A stretch of 64,000 nucleotides of DNA from an uncultured Clostridia bacterium (GCA_934772445.1 CAKVMJ010000003.1:1-64000), one strand, 5' to 3'; positions 23,821 through 34,138 are shown, counted from the first letter of the stretch. Made by a program: numbers and translations. Notes: generated by a model not told the origin, from the letters alone.

Positions 23821-25047
23821 TTATCTACCATCGTTTACTTGGTAACTAATAACATCTGAATTTTCTTTTTTATCATCATTAACAGTGTAATCAGTAACTT
23901 CTTCTTTTTCGTTGTTTTCAGAACCAACATTTGAGTTATCTTCGCCAACAGAATAATGCAATTCAGCATCTGGCTCTGGTCTAATAATAACTTCGTTATC
24001 TTCATTAACTGTTACATTATAAACTCCATCATAATCTGGGTCTGGTTTAACAGTGTCATCTTCACCCGGTGTGTAATCAGGAACTTGGTCATCGTAACCA
24101 TCGTTAACAACATAATCAATAACGCCATCATCTGGTTTGTAACTATCATCATAACTAGGACCATCATAGCTTGGACCAGAAACTCTAATAACCTCGTTGC
24201 CATCATCAACTCTGTATGTTCCATCATCGCTAGAGCCACCGTGAGAACCGCCGTTTGAATCTCCATCAACAACATAAGAGTTGTCATCAACTTGAGTTAC
24301 ATCATTGCCCTCATCAACTCTATATGTTCCGCCATCATTTGTACCGCCAGTAGAACCACCACTTGTATCTCCGCCGATAACATAAGAATTATCATCAACT
24401 TGGCTTACATTGTTTCCTTCATCAACCCTGTAAGTTCCACCATTAGAGCCACCACCTGTTGTACCCCCAGATGTGTTATCTCCAATTACTTGAGAACTGC
24501 CATCAACTCTTGAAACATTGTTGCCCTCATCAACTCTGTAAACTCCACCAGAAGTTCCAGAATTTGATGGAGTGGAAGGTTTAGAAGGAGCAGTATTTAC
24601 ATTTTGATTACCAGTAACTTGAGTTACTTTATTACCTTCATCAACTCTATATGTTCCGCCATTAGTATTGTTATTAGAATTGATAGTTGCACCTTGATGT
24701 TCGCCTTCAACTATAACGCCATCTTGGTTTACAATTACATTTATAACTTGACCACCAGTTTCTTTACCTTTTTCAGTAACTGGAATTAAGCAAGCCTCTT
24801 CAGAATTGTACATAACCACTTTATATTGCCTACCATCTAAATAAGTATAATTAACAGTAACTGGATTAGTACAGCTAGTTAAAGCACCCATAGAAATAGC
24901 ACCTGCAATTGCTAAAGCACCTGCTTTTTTGTAAACTCCGCTATTTTTCAAAGATTTAGAAACATTTTCCCACTTGTTCTTTGCTTCTTCTCTTAATCTT
25001 TGTTCTTTCTCAACAACATAACCTTTAAAATCATCAAAAAATCCCAT
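23821..25047 (-). CDS. lipoprotein with five YRVDEGN repeats
   Basis: A 408-residue protein. A charged amphipathic segment (1-41) precedes an Ala/Gly hydrophobic stretch and a lipobox-like ALTSC with Cys at 59, so it is probably lipid-anchored, though the n-region is unusually long. A small domain follows (about 63-120, VNYTYLDGRQYKVVMYN). Then five repeats of G-(T/V)-YRVD-(E/D)-GN-x-V-x-x-V-(D/T/S)-(D/G) appear between about residues 130 and 300, separated by Gly/Ser/Asn linkers. The acidic C-terminus (about 300-408) has YDGVYNVTVNEDNEVIIRP, YTVNDDKKE and YQVNDGR, decayed relatives of the repeat. No known family is recognised. It is first gene of an operon with the bitopic protein. Confidence 0.75.
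   Translation of the reverse strand: MGFFDDFKGYVVEKEQRLREEAKNKWENVSKSLKNSGVYKKAGALAIAGAISMGALTSCTNPVTVNYTYLDGRQYKVVMYNSEEACLIPVTEKGKETGGQVINVIVNQDGVIVEGEHQGATINSNNNTNGGTYRVDEGNKVTQVTGNQNVNTAPSKPSTPSNSGTSGGVYRVDEGNNVSRVDGSSQVIGDNTSGGTTGGGSNGGTYRVDEGNNVSQVDDNSYVIGGDTSGGSTGGTNDGGTYRVDEGNDVTQVDDNSYVVDGDSNGGSHGGSSDDGTYRVDDGNEVIRVSGPSYDGPSYDDSYKPDDGVIDYVVNDGYDDQVPDYTPGEDDTVKPDPDYDGVYNVTVNEDNEVIIRPEPDAELHYSVGEDNSNVGSENNEKEEVTDYTVNDDKKENSDVISYQVNDGR
24150..24665. repeat. coding tandem repeats of the YRVDEGN lipoprotein
   Basis: Five imperfect units of roughly 90-130 bases encode the YRVDEGN module and linker. They are in frame, uneven in length and not CRISPR-like. Confidence 0.7.
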
Positions 25048-25187
25048 TTTTCTCCCCTTTTTCTTTTAAAATTTCTAGTACATTCCTTTTATTATATGAA
25101 TTATACCATAAATCTCAAAAAAAATCAATAGTATGCTAATAATATTATTATAACTCAAAAATCCATAAAATTCTATATAAAAATGAA

Positions 25188-25224
25188 AAAAGCAGATTTA
25201 AAATAAAATCTTAAATTCTGCTTT
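25188..25224 (-). terminator. terminator of LRR surface protein gene
   Basis: Left arm AAAGCAG-ATTTAA (25189-25201) and right arm TTAAATTCTGCTTT (25211-25224) pair with one bulge; plus-strand A-run just before it provides the minus U-run. Confidence 0.65.
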
Positions 25225-25244
25225 AAACTATTATTTTTTATATT

Positions 25245-26759
25245 TTATAACGCATCATACTCTGCACGAGTTACTTCCCAAGTGACATTTAATTGATTTC
25301 CGGAATCATAATAAAATCCTCCTTGCCACCCGCTTGGCTTACTACTTGCTTCACAATAAACTTGTAAGTTTGAAGAGCAACCCATAAAAGGAGACTGATA
25401 ATAGAGATACCCCAATATTTCTGTAACAGATTTTGGTATAAATATTTTAGTTAATTTAGTGCAACTCATAAATGCATTAACTCCTATACTCGTTATACTA
25501 TCTGGTATAACCACATTTAATAACTCTCTACACTGACCAAAAGCACAGCTGCTTATGCTTGTCACACTATTTGGTATTTCAACATTTACTATTCCACTCC
25601 TACAAAATGCTTCATCTCCTATACTCGTTACACTATCTGGTATTGTTACATTTGATATGTTTGAACAAAAATAAAATGTATAATCAGCAATACCAGTCAT
25701 CGTATTAGGCAAAATGACACTAGTTATATTTTTATTTTGTTTAAAAGTTGAAGTTGAAGAATTTGTTCCAGCAACAAACCCACTCACTGGTTTACCATTA
25801 TATATATTTGGAATAACCACTTCTCCGCTAGGAGATGTGGCACTCTCAGCAGAAACCAGATACGAATTACTATCATCGGATAATGCAAAACTTAAGCCCT
25901 CAATGCCAGCAGTTTTGCAATAAAAAGAAGAAATTGAAGAATCTTTTAGAGAATCATTTAAGTAATCATCTGAAACAACTTTAGTTAGTCCTTCATCAAA
26001 GAACCAGCCTGTGGAATATTCGGCAGTTTGTTGAGTGGCTAAATATTCGCCTAGAGTTTGACCTGCCAATGTACTTGAACTTACAGTTGTTGGAGAAGCT
26101 CCATCAACAGAGGTTACTATTGTTCCATTATTATCTCCACCAACTTTGAAATTAAAGGTTACGCCTGCATCAAAGTTTGGTGCTAAGCCAAAATCTGCAT
26201 TTATTGTTCCTGTTCCACCTTTGGCTAGAGATAGAGTTACTGAATATGTAAATATATCTCCTGCTTTTAGGTCATAACCTGAAGTGCTTGATACAGCAGT
26301 TAGAGTACTTGTTCCATCAGTTTCTGAATTTAGAGTTACTTTTGGTTTATGGTTTTCTGCTCCCGTTCCGCTTTCTTCTGCCTCTGCTGGAGTTTTAGTT
26401 ACTCTTATATTCAATGGTGTTAGGCTCTTATTTCTTACATAATATGTAAACTTTATTGCATTTGGATTATTTACACCATCATCAGTGGTATCTGTAAAAT
26501 TACAAGATAAATCTCCGATTATATTTGCATCTGTATTGGTAGTAGTTGGAGTGATAGTAGTTTTAGCTATTTCTTTACTCTCATCTCCCCCGGTTGCTTT
26601 AGCCCAAAACTCTAGATTTACTCCTGCTTGAGCAGTCCAAGATACATTTGCACTTATATTTGCATTTCCAGCTGTTGCTGCATAGATTGCAACTAACATT
26701 GCCGTAATTACAAGCGTTACTGCTATTACTGTTGCAATAACCTTTGTTGACTTTTTCAT
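25245..26759 (-). CDS. exported leucine-rich-repeat (BspA-like, LRR_5) surface protein
   Basis: A 504-residue exported protein. A long hydrophobic signal (about 5-30) ends in AATAGNANISANVSW, reminiscent of the N-termini of SipW-dependent TasA-like proteins. A Ser/Thr-rich beta domain spans about 30-225. A short region with GWFFDEGLTKVVSDDYL (about 245-265) resembles a Listeria-Bacteroides/InlB-type turn module. Then five to six LRR_5 repeats (about 325-470): ITSVILPNTMTGIADYTFYFCSNI, VTIPDSVTSIGDEAFCRSGI, VEIPNSVTSISSCAFGQC, VVIPDSITSIGVNAFMSC. BspA-type LRRs mediate host or microbial binding in gut and oral bacteria. There is no sortase motif. GGAG is well placed for the second ATG (26759), not the first (26765). 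Confidence 0.85.
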   Translation of the reverse strand: MKKSTKVIATVIAVTLVITAMLVAIYAATAGNANISANVSWTAQAGVNLEFWAKATGGDESKEIAKTTITPTTTNTDANIIGDLSCNFTDTTDDGVNNPNAIKFTYYVRNKSLTPLNIRVTKTPAEAEESGTGAENHKPKVTLNSETDGTSTLTAVSSTSGYDLKAGDIFTYSVTLSLAKGGTGTINADFGLAPNFDAGVTFNFKVGGDNNGTIVTSVDGASPTTVSSSTLAGQTLGEYLATQQTAEYSTGWFFDEGLTKVVSDDYLNDSLKDSSISSFYCKTAGIEGLSFALSDDSNSYLVSAESATSPSGEVVIPNIYNGKPVSGFVAGTNSSTSTFKQNKNITSVILPNTMTGIADYTFYFCSNISNVTIPDSVTSIGDEAFCRSGIVNVEIPNSVTSISSCAFGQCRELLNVVIPDSITSIGVNAFMSCTKLTKIFIPKSVTEILGYLYYQSPFMGCSSNLQVYCEASSKPSGWQGGFYYDSGNQLNVTWEVTRAEYDAL

Positions 26760-26765
26760 CTTCAT

Positions 26766-27088
26766 TCTCCTTATATTTATTTTTCCACAGTTTGTAAGTT
26801 TATTTCTATTTTCTCAATTATATTACTTTTTTTTTTTTTAGTCAAGTAAAATCCAGCTTATTTTAAAAGTTTTTTTAATTTTTTAACTTTTTTACAATTA
26901 TTTTTGAAATTTTATTAATTTTATATAAAAATTAAAGTATTTAACCTTAAAATTATAAGATTAAAAATTAAATGAAAATGTTTACTTAGAAACTTATTTA
27001 ATTTAAAGTTTTCTATTAAATTTTTATGTTAATTATTCAAATTTTAATTAATTTAATGATTAAATCTTTTAGTTTTCTATTTATAAAG
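26766..27088. other. AT-rich intergenic stretch
   Basis: Over 300 bases without a gene, more than 80 per cent A/T, including a run of 12 T near 26828-26839. It must hold the promoter of the LRR gene, but no convincing -35/-10 pair could be picked among the many A/T words. Confidence 0.6.
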
Positions 27089-27089
27089 A

Positions 27090-27121
27090 AAAAACTTGCC
27101 TAAAATCTCAAGCAAGTTTTT
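27090..27121 (-). terminator. terminator after membrane-anchored unknown
   Basis: AAAAACTTGC (27090-27099) with GCAAGTTTTT (27112-27121), 10 bp, 12-base loop. Confidence 0.75.
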
Positions 27122-27128
27122 ATAATTT

Positions 27129-27776
27129 TTATTCAGCACATAGAGTCTCTAAGAAGTTATATAAATCAATTGTATAACCTTGAACACTCAATCTATAGTT
27201 TGAAACAAACTCTTCAGGAGTTGTTTTATCAGATTCTTCAAGATAAATTGTGATTTCACCAAAATCTTTTGAATCTGTGATTTCCATAATCATTTTTGAA
27301 TATTTAACTGTTGCTTTGCTTTCATCTTCAACATCTTCAAGCTTATATTCTGAACCATTAACTTTTAAAGTTTTCATAGCATCATCTAAATTTAAAGCAC
27401 CAAGAGTGTAATCAAAAATTAGATAATAATTATTTGTATTTGATTCTATGATACTTTTTAAATTTTCAGAACCAGTGGCAGTTTTATGAGTTACAGTTGG
27501 TTTATTTCCATAATAACCTAAGAAAACTGAAGATAAAATCTTTTCTTTATAACCTTTAGAATTTTCTTCTAAAATATTTTCAATAATTGGTTTTTGTTCA
27601 TCATCTGACATATAATATCCTAAAACTTTTTCTCCATTATGCCAAACTTCAACCTTTTTCAAATCATCTTTCTCAATTGGATTATAGAAAGAACTTGGAA
27701 CTATTGCTAGAACGATTACTGCTAATAATATAACCGCTAACACACCTGTAATAATATAACTTAATGTCTTTTTCAT
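27129..27776 (-). CDS. N-terminally anchored extracellular protein of unknown function
   Basis: A 215-residue protein with a basic start and one long hydrophobic helix (about 5-28), then a mixed alpha/beta outer domain. Features seen: KKVEVWHNGEKVLGYYMSDDEQKPIIENIL (about 40-70), NYYLIFDYTLGALNLDDAMKTLKVNG (about 115-140) and MIMEITDSKDFGEITIYLEES. No lipobox and no catalytic motif. AAGGAAA is the ribosome binding site. It lies after ftsH on the same strand with 95 bases between, but no homologue is recognised. Confidence 0.6.
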   Translation of the reverse strand: MKKTLSYIITGVLAVILLAVIVLAIVPSSFYNPIEKDDLKKVEVWHNGEKVLGYYMSDDEQKPIIENILEENSKGYKEKILSSVFLGYYGNKPTVTHKTATGSENLKSIIESNTNNYYLIFDYTLGALNLDDAMKTLKVNGSEYKLEDVEDESKATVKYSKMIMEITDSKDFGEITIYLEESDKTTPEEFVSNYRLSVQGYTIDLYNFLETLCAE

Positions 27777-27871
27777 AATATTTCCTTTTAGCCTTTAATC
27801 TAACTACTATAGATTAACCTAAATAATTTAATTTGTCAATTAATTTAAACTTAAATTTTACTAATAAAATC

Positions 27872-30208
27872 CTATTCTTTATCTATTTTTTCTTTTTCAG
27901 ATTTAGATTTAGATTTCTTCTTGGCAGATTTATCCGTTTTTTCTTTTGAACCCTTTGAATCTTTAGAACTTACTTTCTTTTTTGTTTCTTTAACTGTTTC
28001 TTTTTTCTCTAAATCTTCTTTTGGTTCTTCTACCTTTTCTTTCTTTTCGCCTTCTTCTTTCTTTGGTTCTTCTGCCTTACCAAAGATTTTTTCACTACTT
28101 TCTTTTAGCAATTTTTCATTTGCTTGTCTTAAAATTGCAGTTTCTTTCTTTATCATCTCAAATTCGCTATCTGAGATAACCCCTGCCTTTTTAAACGCTG
28201 CAGCAGTTTGTTCTTTTAATTCTTGCATTTTCTCTTCGTGCAATAATTTTGTTTCCAACTGCTTATACTCATCTCTTTCTTTTCTTTGTTCTAATTTTTC
28301 AGTTAGTTGTCTGGCAACTTCTTTATAATCCTTACCTTCTAATATTGCATTAACTTCATCTTCATAGATAGTTTCTTTCTCAATCAAAAGGTTTGCCATA
28401 TTATCTAAGATTGCTCTTTTTTCTGTTAGAATTTCTTTTGCTTTTTTATAGTTTTTATCAAGAATTTTCTTAACTTCTTCATCTATAATACTTGCTGTTT
28501 TTTCGCTATATGTGTTATGAACTTGGTAATCTCTACCTATAAACACTTCCTCGCCTTTACCAAAGTTTTGGAAACCAAGTTTTTCGCTCATACCCCATTC
28601 TGTAACCATTTTCTTGGCAATTTCTGTGGCTCTTTGAATATCTGAGCTTGCTCCAGCTGTAATATCTCCAAATACCAATTCTTCAGCCATTCTTCCACCC
28701 ATAGTCATACAAATACGACTATTTAGTTTAGAGAATGTGTAATGATTTTCATCATCAGCTGGTCTGGTTGAAGTATAACCACCAGCCATTCCTCTTGGTA
28801 TAATAGAAACTTCGTGAACAGAATCGCCTGTATCTAAAGTTTTTGCAATAATTGCGTGACCAGCCTCGTGGTAAGCAGTTAATCTTTTATCTTTTTCAGT
28901 TATAATTCTGCTTTTCTTTTGAGGTCCCATCAAAACTTTATTAATACCTTCAGTAATATCTTCCATATTAATTGTGGCGTGATTTCTTCTTGCTGCCATA
29001 ATTGCTGCTTCATTTAAGAAATTCTCAATATCCGCACCAGTAAAGCCACTAGTTAATCTAGCCAACGATTTAAAATCTACATCGCTTTCAATTGGTTTAT
29101 TTTTAGCGTGAATTTTAATAATTCCTTCCCTACCCTTAACATCTGGAGGATTTACATAAATTTGTCTATCAAATCTACCCGGTCTTAACAACGCTGGATC
29201 TAGAACATCAGCTCTATTTGTTGCAGCTAAAACGATAATTCCCTCATTGCTCTCAAAACCATCCATTTCAACTAGCAATTGGTTTAGAGTTTGCTCTCTT
29301 TCATCGTTTCCGCCACCTAAACCAGCACCACGCTGTCTGCCCACAGCATCAATTTCATCAATAAATACGATACAAGGTGCATTTTTCTTAGCATTATCAA
29401 ATAAATCTCTAACACGGCTTGCACCAACACCAACATAAAGTTCTACGAAATCTGAACCAGAAATGCTAAAGAATGGAACATTACTTTCCCCAGCAACTGC
29501 CTTTGCAAGCAATGTTTTACCAGTACCTGGAGGGCCAACTAACAATGCACCTTTAGGGATTCTAGCACCAAGTTCTTTAAACTTTGCAGGATTTTTTAAA
29601 AATTCAACCAATTCTGCAGTTTCTTCTTTTTCTTCATCAGCACCAGCAATATCATCAAATTTAACTTTGCTTTTCTCAACCATTCTTGCTTTGCTTCTAC
29701 TAAATGAATTTGCTCCGCCCTTACCAGAGAACATTCTTATAATAAAAAATGCAACAATAATTAAAATCAAGATAGATAAGTAAGGATAAACTTTATTTAT
29801 AAAACTCTCGCCAGCGTTTGCCTCATAATAAGAATCAATGCCCGCTTTAGTTACTAAGTTTCCAGCACCATCTTTTTCTTTGAATATATCAGATAATGAA
29901 GAATAAGAAGTGTAACTAAAATGATAATCCGCATATTTAGGGAATCTTTCTTTTTGCTTATCTGAAAGTTTACTATCAAGAGTTATGATATAACCAGTAC
30001 CATTAATAACATAAACTTCTTTTACCTTTCCCTCATCAACGAGCTTTTCAACGGTAATTTCAGTACCCGAACCCGCTAAGGCAATATATTCTCCCTTATC
30101 ACCTTTATTATAAACATAATACATCAATCCAACAAATACGACTAAAATTAGGAATATTGAAAATATAGATTTCCAAGAAACGCCGTTATTTTTCTTTTTA
30201 TTGTCCAA
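27872..30208 (-). CDS. ftsH: ATP-dependent zinc metalloprotease FtsH
   Basis: FtsH is a hexameric AAA+ protease of the membrane that degrades damaged and regulatory proteins. Order: helix 1 (about 12-33), outer domain, helix 2 (about 143-163), AAA module with GPPGTGKT (about 220-227), IVFIDEIDA (about 278), SRH region [19 protein letters not shown] and zinc site HEAGH (about 445-449). Length about 778 exceeds the usual 610-650 because of a 150-residue tail: a coiled region with an [20 protein letters not shown] segment like a SHOCT motif, then low-complexity Lys/Glu. Start: the longest frame begins at 30241, but AGGAG with seven bases spacing points to TTG at 30208 (LDNKKKNN). It is driven by a clear promoter. 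Confidence 0.96.
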   Translation of the reverse strand: MDNKKKNNGVSWKSIFSIFLILVVFVGLMYYVYNKGDKGEYIALAGSGTEITVEKLVDEGKVKEVYVINGTGYIITLDSKLSDKQKERFPKYADYHFSYTSYSSLSDIFKEKDGAGNLVTKAGIDSYYEANAGESFINKVYPYLSILILIIVAFFIIRMFSGKGGANSFSRSKARMVEKSKVKFDDIAGADEEKEETAELVEFLKNPAKFKELGARIPKGALLVGPPGTGKTLLAKAVAGESNVPFFSISGSDFVELYVGVGASRVRDLFDNAKKNAPCIVFIDEIDAVGRQRGAGLGGGNDEREQTLNQLLVEMDGFESNEGIIVLAATNRADVLDPALLRPGRFDRQIYVNPPDVKGREGIIKIHAKNKPIESDVDFKSLARLTSGFTGADIENFLNEAAIMAARRNHATINMEDITEGINKVLMGPQKKSRIITEKDKRLTAYHEAGHAIIAKTLDTGDSVHEVSIIPRGMAGGYTSTRPADDENHYTFSKLNSRICMTMGGRMAEELVFGDITAGASSDIQRATEIAKKMVTEWGMSEKLGFQNFGKGEEVFIGRDYQVHNTYSEKTASIIDEEVKKILDKNYKKAKEILTEKRAILDNMANLLIEKETIYEDEVNAILEGKDYKEVARQLTEKLEQRKERDEYKQLETKLLHEEKMQELKEQTAAAFKKAGVISDSEFEMIKKETAILRQANEKLLKESSEKIFGKAEEPKKEEGEKKEKVEEPKEDLEKKETVKETKKKVSSKDSKGSKEKTDKSAKKKSKSKSEKEKIDKE

Positions 30209-30278
30209 TTTAAAACTCCTTTTAAAAAAGTAAATTTTCAAATCCTAACGATAATTAGGCTATTTTACTTTAAACTTA

Positions 30279-30307
30279 ATTTTAACATAAAATCCAGCCT
30301 TTGTAAA
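30279..30307 (-). promoter_or_regulatory. promoter of ftsH
   Basis: Minus strand TTTACA (30307-30302), 17 bases, TAAAAT (30284-30279) with TG one base upstream of the -10. An inverted repeat CCTAA/TTAGG (30244-30259) lies in the 5' untranslated part. Confidence 0.75.
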
Positions 30308-30474
30308 CCAAAAAAATATTAACTTTTTCTTTTTAGTAACATTATATTTATTTTAATACAAATATTATCTAATTATTAACCATTTTTTAATTAATATCTC
30401 AAAAAAGGTTTTACAGATTTGCAATTATGCGTATTTTATTATACAATTAATCAAATATTGTTATTGGAGAAGAT

Positions 30475-31257
30475 ATGGATAGAATTGTTGTTATTACTGG
30501 CGGTTCAAGCGGTATTGGTCTTGAAACCAAGAAAAAATTTTTAGAAGCTGGAGATAAAGTTATAACCATTGCAAAAGATAATATTTCAGATAATGGTATG
30601 GAATATATTTGCGATGTTGCCGATGAAAAAGCAGTTTCAGGCATTTTCGAAGATATTGGCAAGAGATTTGGAAGAATAGATGTTTTAATAAATGGTGCGG
30701 GCTTTGGAATGAGCAGTATTTGCGAATTAACCACTTCAGAAGAGGCTAGAAGAATATTTGATGTTAATTTCTTTGGACTTTGGCTTTGCACAAAATATGC
30801 CCTACCTTTCATTCAAAAAGGCGGAAAAATTATAAATATAAGCTCCGCTATGGCAATTTTTCCAGTTTGCTATAGAAGTTTTTATGGAGCATCAAAAAGT
30901 GCCGTTAGCGCGCTTACATTCTCTCAGAGAATGGAACTGAAAGCATTGGGTATTGATTTATGCGCAGTTTGCCCTGGAGATATAAAAACTAATTTCACTG
31001 CAAACCGAGTTAAAGATTTTACCACAAATGAAAGATACGGCTCTAAAATGAAAGAAGTTACCCACAAAATGGATAAAAAAGAGGATAAACGAATGAGCCC
31101 TTGCGTGGTTGGAAAAGCAATATTCAAAATTGCAAACAAGAGGAAAACTAAGCCTTTTTATATAATTGGCGGAAAATATAAATTCTTAAACTTCTTAAAA
31201 CATATTGTACCTTTCTCTTGGCTTCTTTGGGGTTGTGAAAAATTTACTGCTAAGTAA
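30475..31257 (+). CDS. short-chain dehydrogenase/reductase
   Basis: A 260-residue classical SDR, NAD(P)-dependent. Seen: cofactor loop TGGSSGIG (residues 8-15), CDVADE (about 46-51), INGAGFG (about 72-78), the serine of NISSAMA (about 121-127) and Y-x-x-x-K in FYGASKSAVSALTFSQRMELK (about 138-158), PGDIKTNF. The C-terminal part after 190 (KKEDKRMSPCVVGKAIFKIANKRK and a hydrophobic LKHIVPFSWLLWG) resembles SDRs of the lipid-metabolising DltE/YqjQ kind. Substrate unknown. Ribosome binding site GGAG. Divergent from ftsH. Confidence 0.88.
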   Translation: MDRIVVITGGSSGIGLETKKKFLEAGDKVITIAKDNISDNGMEYICDVADEKAVSGIFEDIGKRFGRIDVLINGAGFGMSSICELTTSEEARRIFDVNFFGLWLCTKYALPFIQKGGKIINISSAMAIFPVCYRSFYGASKSAVSALTFSQRMELKALGIDLCAVCPGDIKTNFTANRVKDFTTNERYGSKMKEVTHKMDKKEDKRMSPCVVGKAIFKIANKRKTKPFYIIGGKYKFLNFLKHIVPFSWLLWGCEKFTAK

Positions 31258-31285
31258 AAAAGTAGGATTCAAGATCCTACTTTTT
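31257..31285. terminator. bidirectional terminator
   Basis: Arms AAAAAGTAGGAT (31257-31268) and ATCCTACTTTTT (31274-31285), loop TCAAG, 12 bp. Shared by the SDR gene and the convergent surface-protein gene. Confidence 0.88.
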
Positions 31286-33944
31286 ATTTTACTAATTTCT
31301 TCTTTTTCTTTTCATTATAAACAATAATTCCAATCGCTGTTGCTATAACAATAAGTCCGACACAAATTACAATTATAACCCATAAATATCCAAATGGCTC
31401 TTTTTCGACTTCAAAGCCTTTTTCAATTATTTTGTTATACACATTATATGTTTCGTTTTCATTTGAAATTCTTAATCTAACATCATAAACGCCAACTTCT
31501 TTTGGAATGTTTGTTGACCAATTGTCTGTACCAGTTTTTGCGTATTCAACGATTATACCGCAATTTTCTGGAACAACAAATCCACCTTTTTCGCCCTCAG
31601 TTACTTTTTGAGGAGTTTCATTTTCTAAAACAAAATCTTTTTTAACAATTTCAAATGTACATTCATCTAAGCAACCATTATAATTATCTGTTTCTAAAAC
31701 ACTTGCAATTAGTTTGTAACTACCAGCTTTTGTTGGTGCAACATTACTATTATAATTAGAATTTAAGCCAACATATTTATATGTAATTTCTCCAAACTTA
31801 ACATATCCATTAGGAGTTTTTGCAGTTTCGCCAATTACCCAATTAGAAATTGATAAGTTTGTTATCATATTATATGCATATTTCTCAATCTCGAAATTTA
31901 GTGTAATTGTTTGCTCCGCTTCATCTTTCCAAGCATAGTTTTTAAAACTATCATCAGATATTTTTAGGATAACTTCATAATTTCCAACATTAATTCCGCC
32001 ATCGTTTTTAATTACGATTATTCTATTATCTTCAGCAATATCTGCAATTTGAATTTCTCCATTATATGCTTTAGAATCTAAATTAGGAATTGAAATTGAT
32101 GCTTTATTTATAACAAAATTAAAAGTTAGGTTATCTATCGTGGAATCACTCCATATATAATTGCTTTTATCTTTTAATGCAACTGTTACAAAATATAAGC
32201 CTGTATCTGTTTGTTTATTATTTGTAATTGTATAAGCACTATTTTCAACTAACAAATATATTTGTTCAGAACCATTATATATAAACTTGTTTTTATTTTC
32301 TGTAGGTTTATCTATTTGTTTTTTCAATATTTTGAAAGAAACTTGCTCTGAAGCACCAACATAATTATCTGTTTCTTCAACTTTTGCAATTAATGTATAA
32401 TTTCCAGCTGGTGCATTTGCTATATTTTCAACAACTTCACCATTGAAATTTTTATAAGTATATACAATTTCGCCCAGATTTGCATTTCCGCTTGGTTTAT
32501 TAAACCCTTCATCATATTCGCTATACGCCCAATCTGTGATAGCTAAATTTGCTATATAATTTGTATAATTTTTCTTTATTTCAAATATAACTTTAACAGT
32601 TTCACTATCTCCTACTGTATCATCGCCCCATCTATAATTTTTTGCATCTTTTAATTGGAATATTACATCATAATTTCCAGCATTTATTCCGCCCAAATTA
32701 CCCGTGTTTTTAACCACACCATATAAATTACTAACGCTTACATCTGCAACTTGTAACCTACCATTATAATCCTTAGAATTAACGACAGGAACAGAAACAG
32801 ATTGTTTTTCGATTATAAATTCAAATTCTAGCCTATCGGTTGAACCATCAGTCCATTCATAGCAATTCTCTTTTTTAAATTCAACATAAACAGTATAATT
32901 TCCAGCATCTGTTTGTTTATTTCCTGTTATGATATAAGCATCGTTTTCGGCTATATCATAAGTTTGTTCCATTCCATTATATGTAAACAAACTACTATCT
33001 TTTTCAGGCTTACCCACAGTTTGCTTTGCGATTTCAAACGATATTGTTTCTGTAACGCCACTATGGTTATCCGTTTCTTCAACTTTTGCTTCAAGAGTAT
33101 ATAAACCAGCAGGTGCGTTTGCTATATCTTCAACAACTTCCGAATTGCTATTATAATATGTGTAAACAATTTCACCTACAGTTGATGTTGCACTTGGTGC
33201 ATTAACCACTGCATCGTATTGTCCATAATTCCAAGAGGTGATTTTTAAACCTGAAATTTGGTTATTTGTTTCTTTTAAGATTTGAAACTTTGCAGTAACT
33301 GTATCTTGAGTTTTATCTTCAACACCATTCCAAAAGAATACCTCAACATTTTTGCTTTTTAATGTTACTTCGTATTCGCCAACATTAATTCCGCCTTCAT
33401 TTGCTAGAACATCATATTTTGCATCAGTTGGAATTGTGGCAACTTGTTGCTTGCCATTATATGTGGCGGTAAATGTTGGAATATCCATTCCCTCTTCATC
33501 GGCAACTATAAAATAATCTTCAATGGTTACTTCATATTTTGCATAATTATTCCTTGTATCTGTAATAGTTATATATAAATCGTAGTATCCTTTATTGCCA
33601 ACGAAACCCACTACCCAACTCTCACCTGCATCATTATGAGATTTAACTAAAGCGGAATAATTTAGAGTGGAAACATATTTATATCTGTTTCCATCAATAC
33701 CTGTTGTTCTCTCTGCAATTAAATCTTCATTTTCAACAACGAAATATTCGTTCGGATTTAAATCAACCTCTGAGCCTCCTTTATACTTAATATAAGCAGG
33801 CTTTTCATCAATGATTACATTCATCTGTTTTAATTCACCCTCAGCCAAAACTTCTTTTTTAGGACTTACAGTACCCAAACAAAAAGCAAGCGCTAAAATT
33901 AACACTGGCATAATTAAACTACATATTCTTTTCACATTTTTCAT
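31284..33944 (-). CDS. repeat-built surface protein with C-terminal membrane anchor
   Basis: An 886-residue exported protein. Signal peptide (about 1-34, cleaving near LAEG), then a series of beta-sandwich modules of two alternating kinds. One kind has ITxWxYxxYDxxxNxPSxxxxxGEIVYTY...NAPAGxYTLxAKVEETDN and the other xFxYNGxEQxYxxxENxAYxITxNKQTDxGxYxVxVxxKD. The second resembles the MBG/YDG-type sugar-binding-like modules of large adhesins. Three rounds plus degenerate copies fill about 175-790. It ends in one membrane helix (about 855-877) and a Lys tail, with no LPxTG. Likely a stalked adhesin; ligand unknown. Ribosome binding site AAAGGAAA. Confidence 0.8.
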   Translation of the reverse strand: MKNVKRICSLIMPVLILALAFCLGTVSPKKEVLAEGELKQMNVIIDEKPAYIKYKGGSEVDLNPNEYFVVENEDLIAERTTGIDGNRYKYVSTLNYSALVKSHNDAGESWVVGFVGNKGYYDLYITITDTRNNYAKYEVTIEDYFIVADEEGMDIPTFTATYNGKQQVATIPTDAKYDVLANEGGINVGEYEVTLKSKNVEVFFWNGVEDKTQDTVTAKFQILKETNNQISGLKITSWNYGQYDAVVNAPSATSTVGEIVYTYYNSNSEVVEDIANAPAGLYTLEAKVEETDNHSGVTETISFEIAKQTVGKPEKDSSLFTYNGMEQTYDIAENDAYIITGNKQTDAGNYTVYVEFKKENCYEWTDGSTDRLEFEFIIEKQSVSVPVVNSKDYNGRLQVADVSVSNLYGVVKNTGNLGGINAGNYDVIFQLKDAKNYRWGDDTVGDSETVKVIFEIKKNYTNYIANLAITDWAYSEYDEGFNKPSGNANLGEIVYTYKNFNGEVVENIANAPAGNYTLIAKVEETDNYVGASEQVSFKILKKQIDKPTENKNKFIYNGSEQIYLLVENSAYTITNNKQTDTGLYFVTVALKDKSNYIWSDSTIDNLTFNFVINKASISIPNLDSKAYNGEIQIADIAEDNRIIVIKNDGGINVGNYEVILKISDDSFKNYAWKDEAEQTITLNFEIEKYAYNMITNLSISNWVIGETAKTPNGYVKFGEITYKYVGLNSNYNSNVAPTKAGSYKLIASVLETDNYNGCLDECTFEIVKKDFVLENETPQKVTEGEKGGFVVPENCGIIVEYAKTGTDNWSTNIPKEVGVYDVRLRISNENETYNVYNKIIEKGFEVEKEPFGYLWVIIVICVGLIVIATAIGIIVYNEKKKKKLVK

Positions 33945-34138
33945 ATTGTTTTTTCCTTTAGTTTATTTATATATAAAAGTTTTGCATAAAACAAAACACT
34001 TATAACCTAATAAAATACCCAAAAGCCTACATTTATCAATTCTATATTATCAACTTTTTAACTAAAGTGCAAACAAATAAAATAAAACTTAGAAAATCTA
34101 CAAATTAGGTTTTATTGCTAATTTTATATTAAAAACAT

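Noticed and set aside
24150..24665. Regularly spaced repeats that might suggest a CRISPR array
   Set aside because: Repeat units are in frame, vary in length, encode the YRVDEGN module and are not palindromic; no cas genes nearby.
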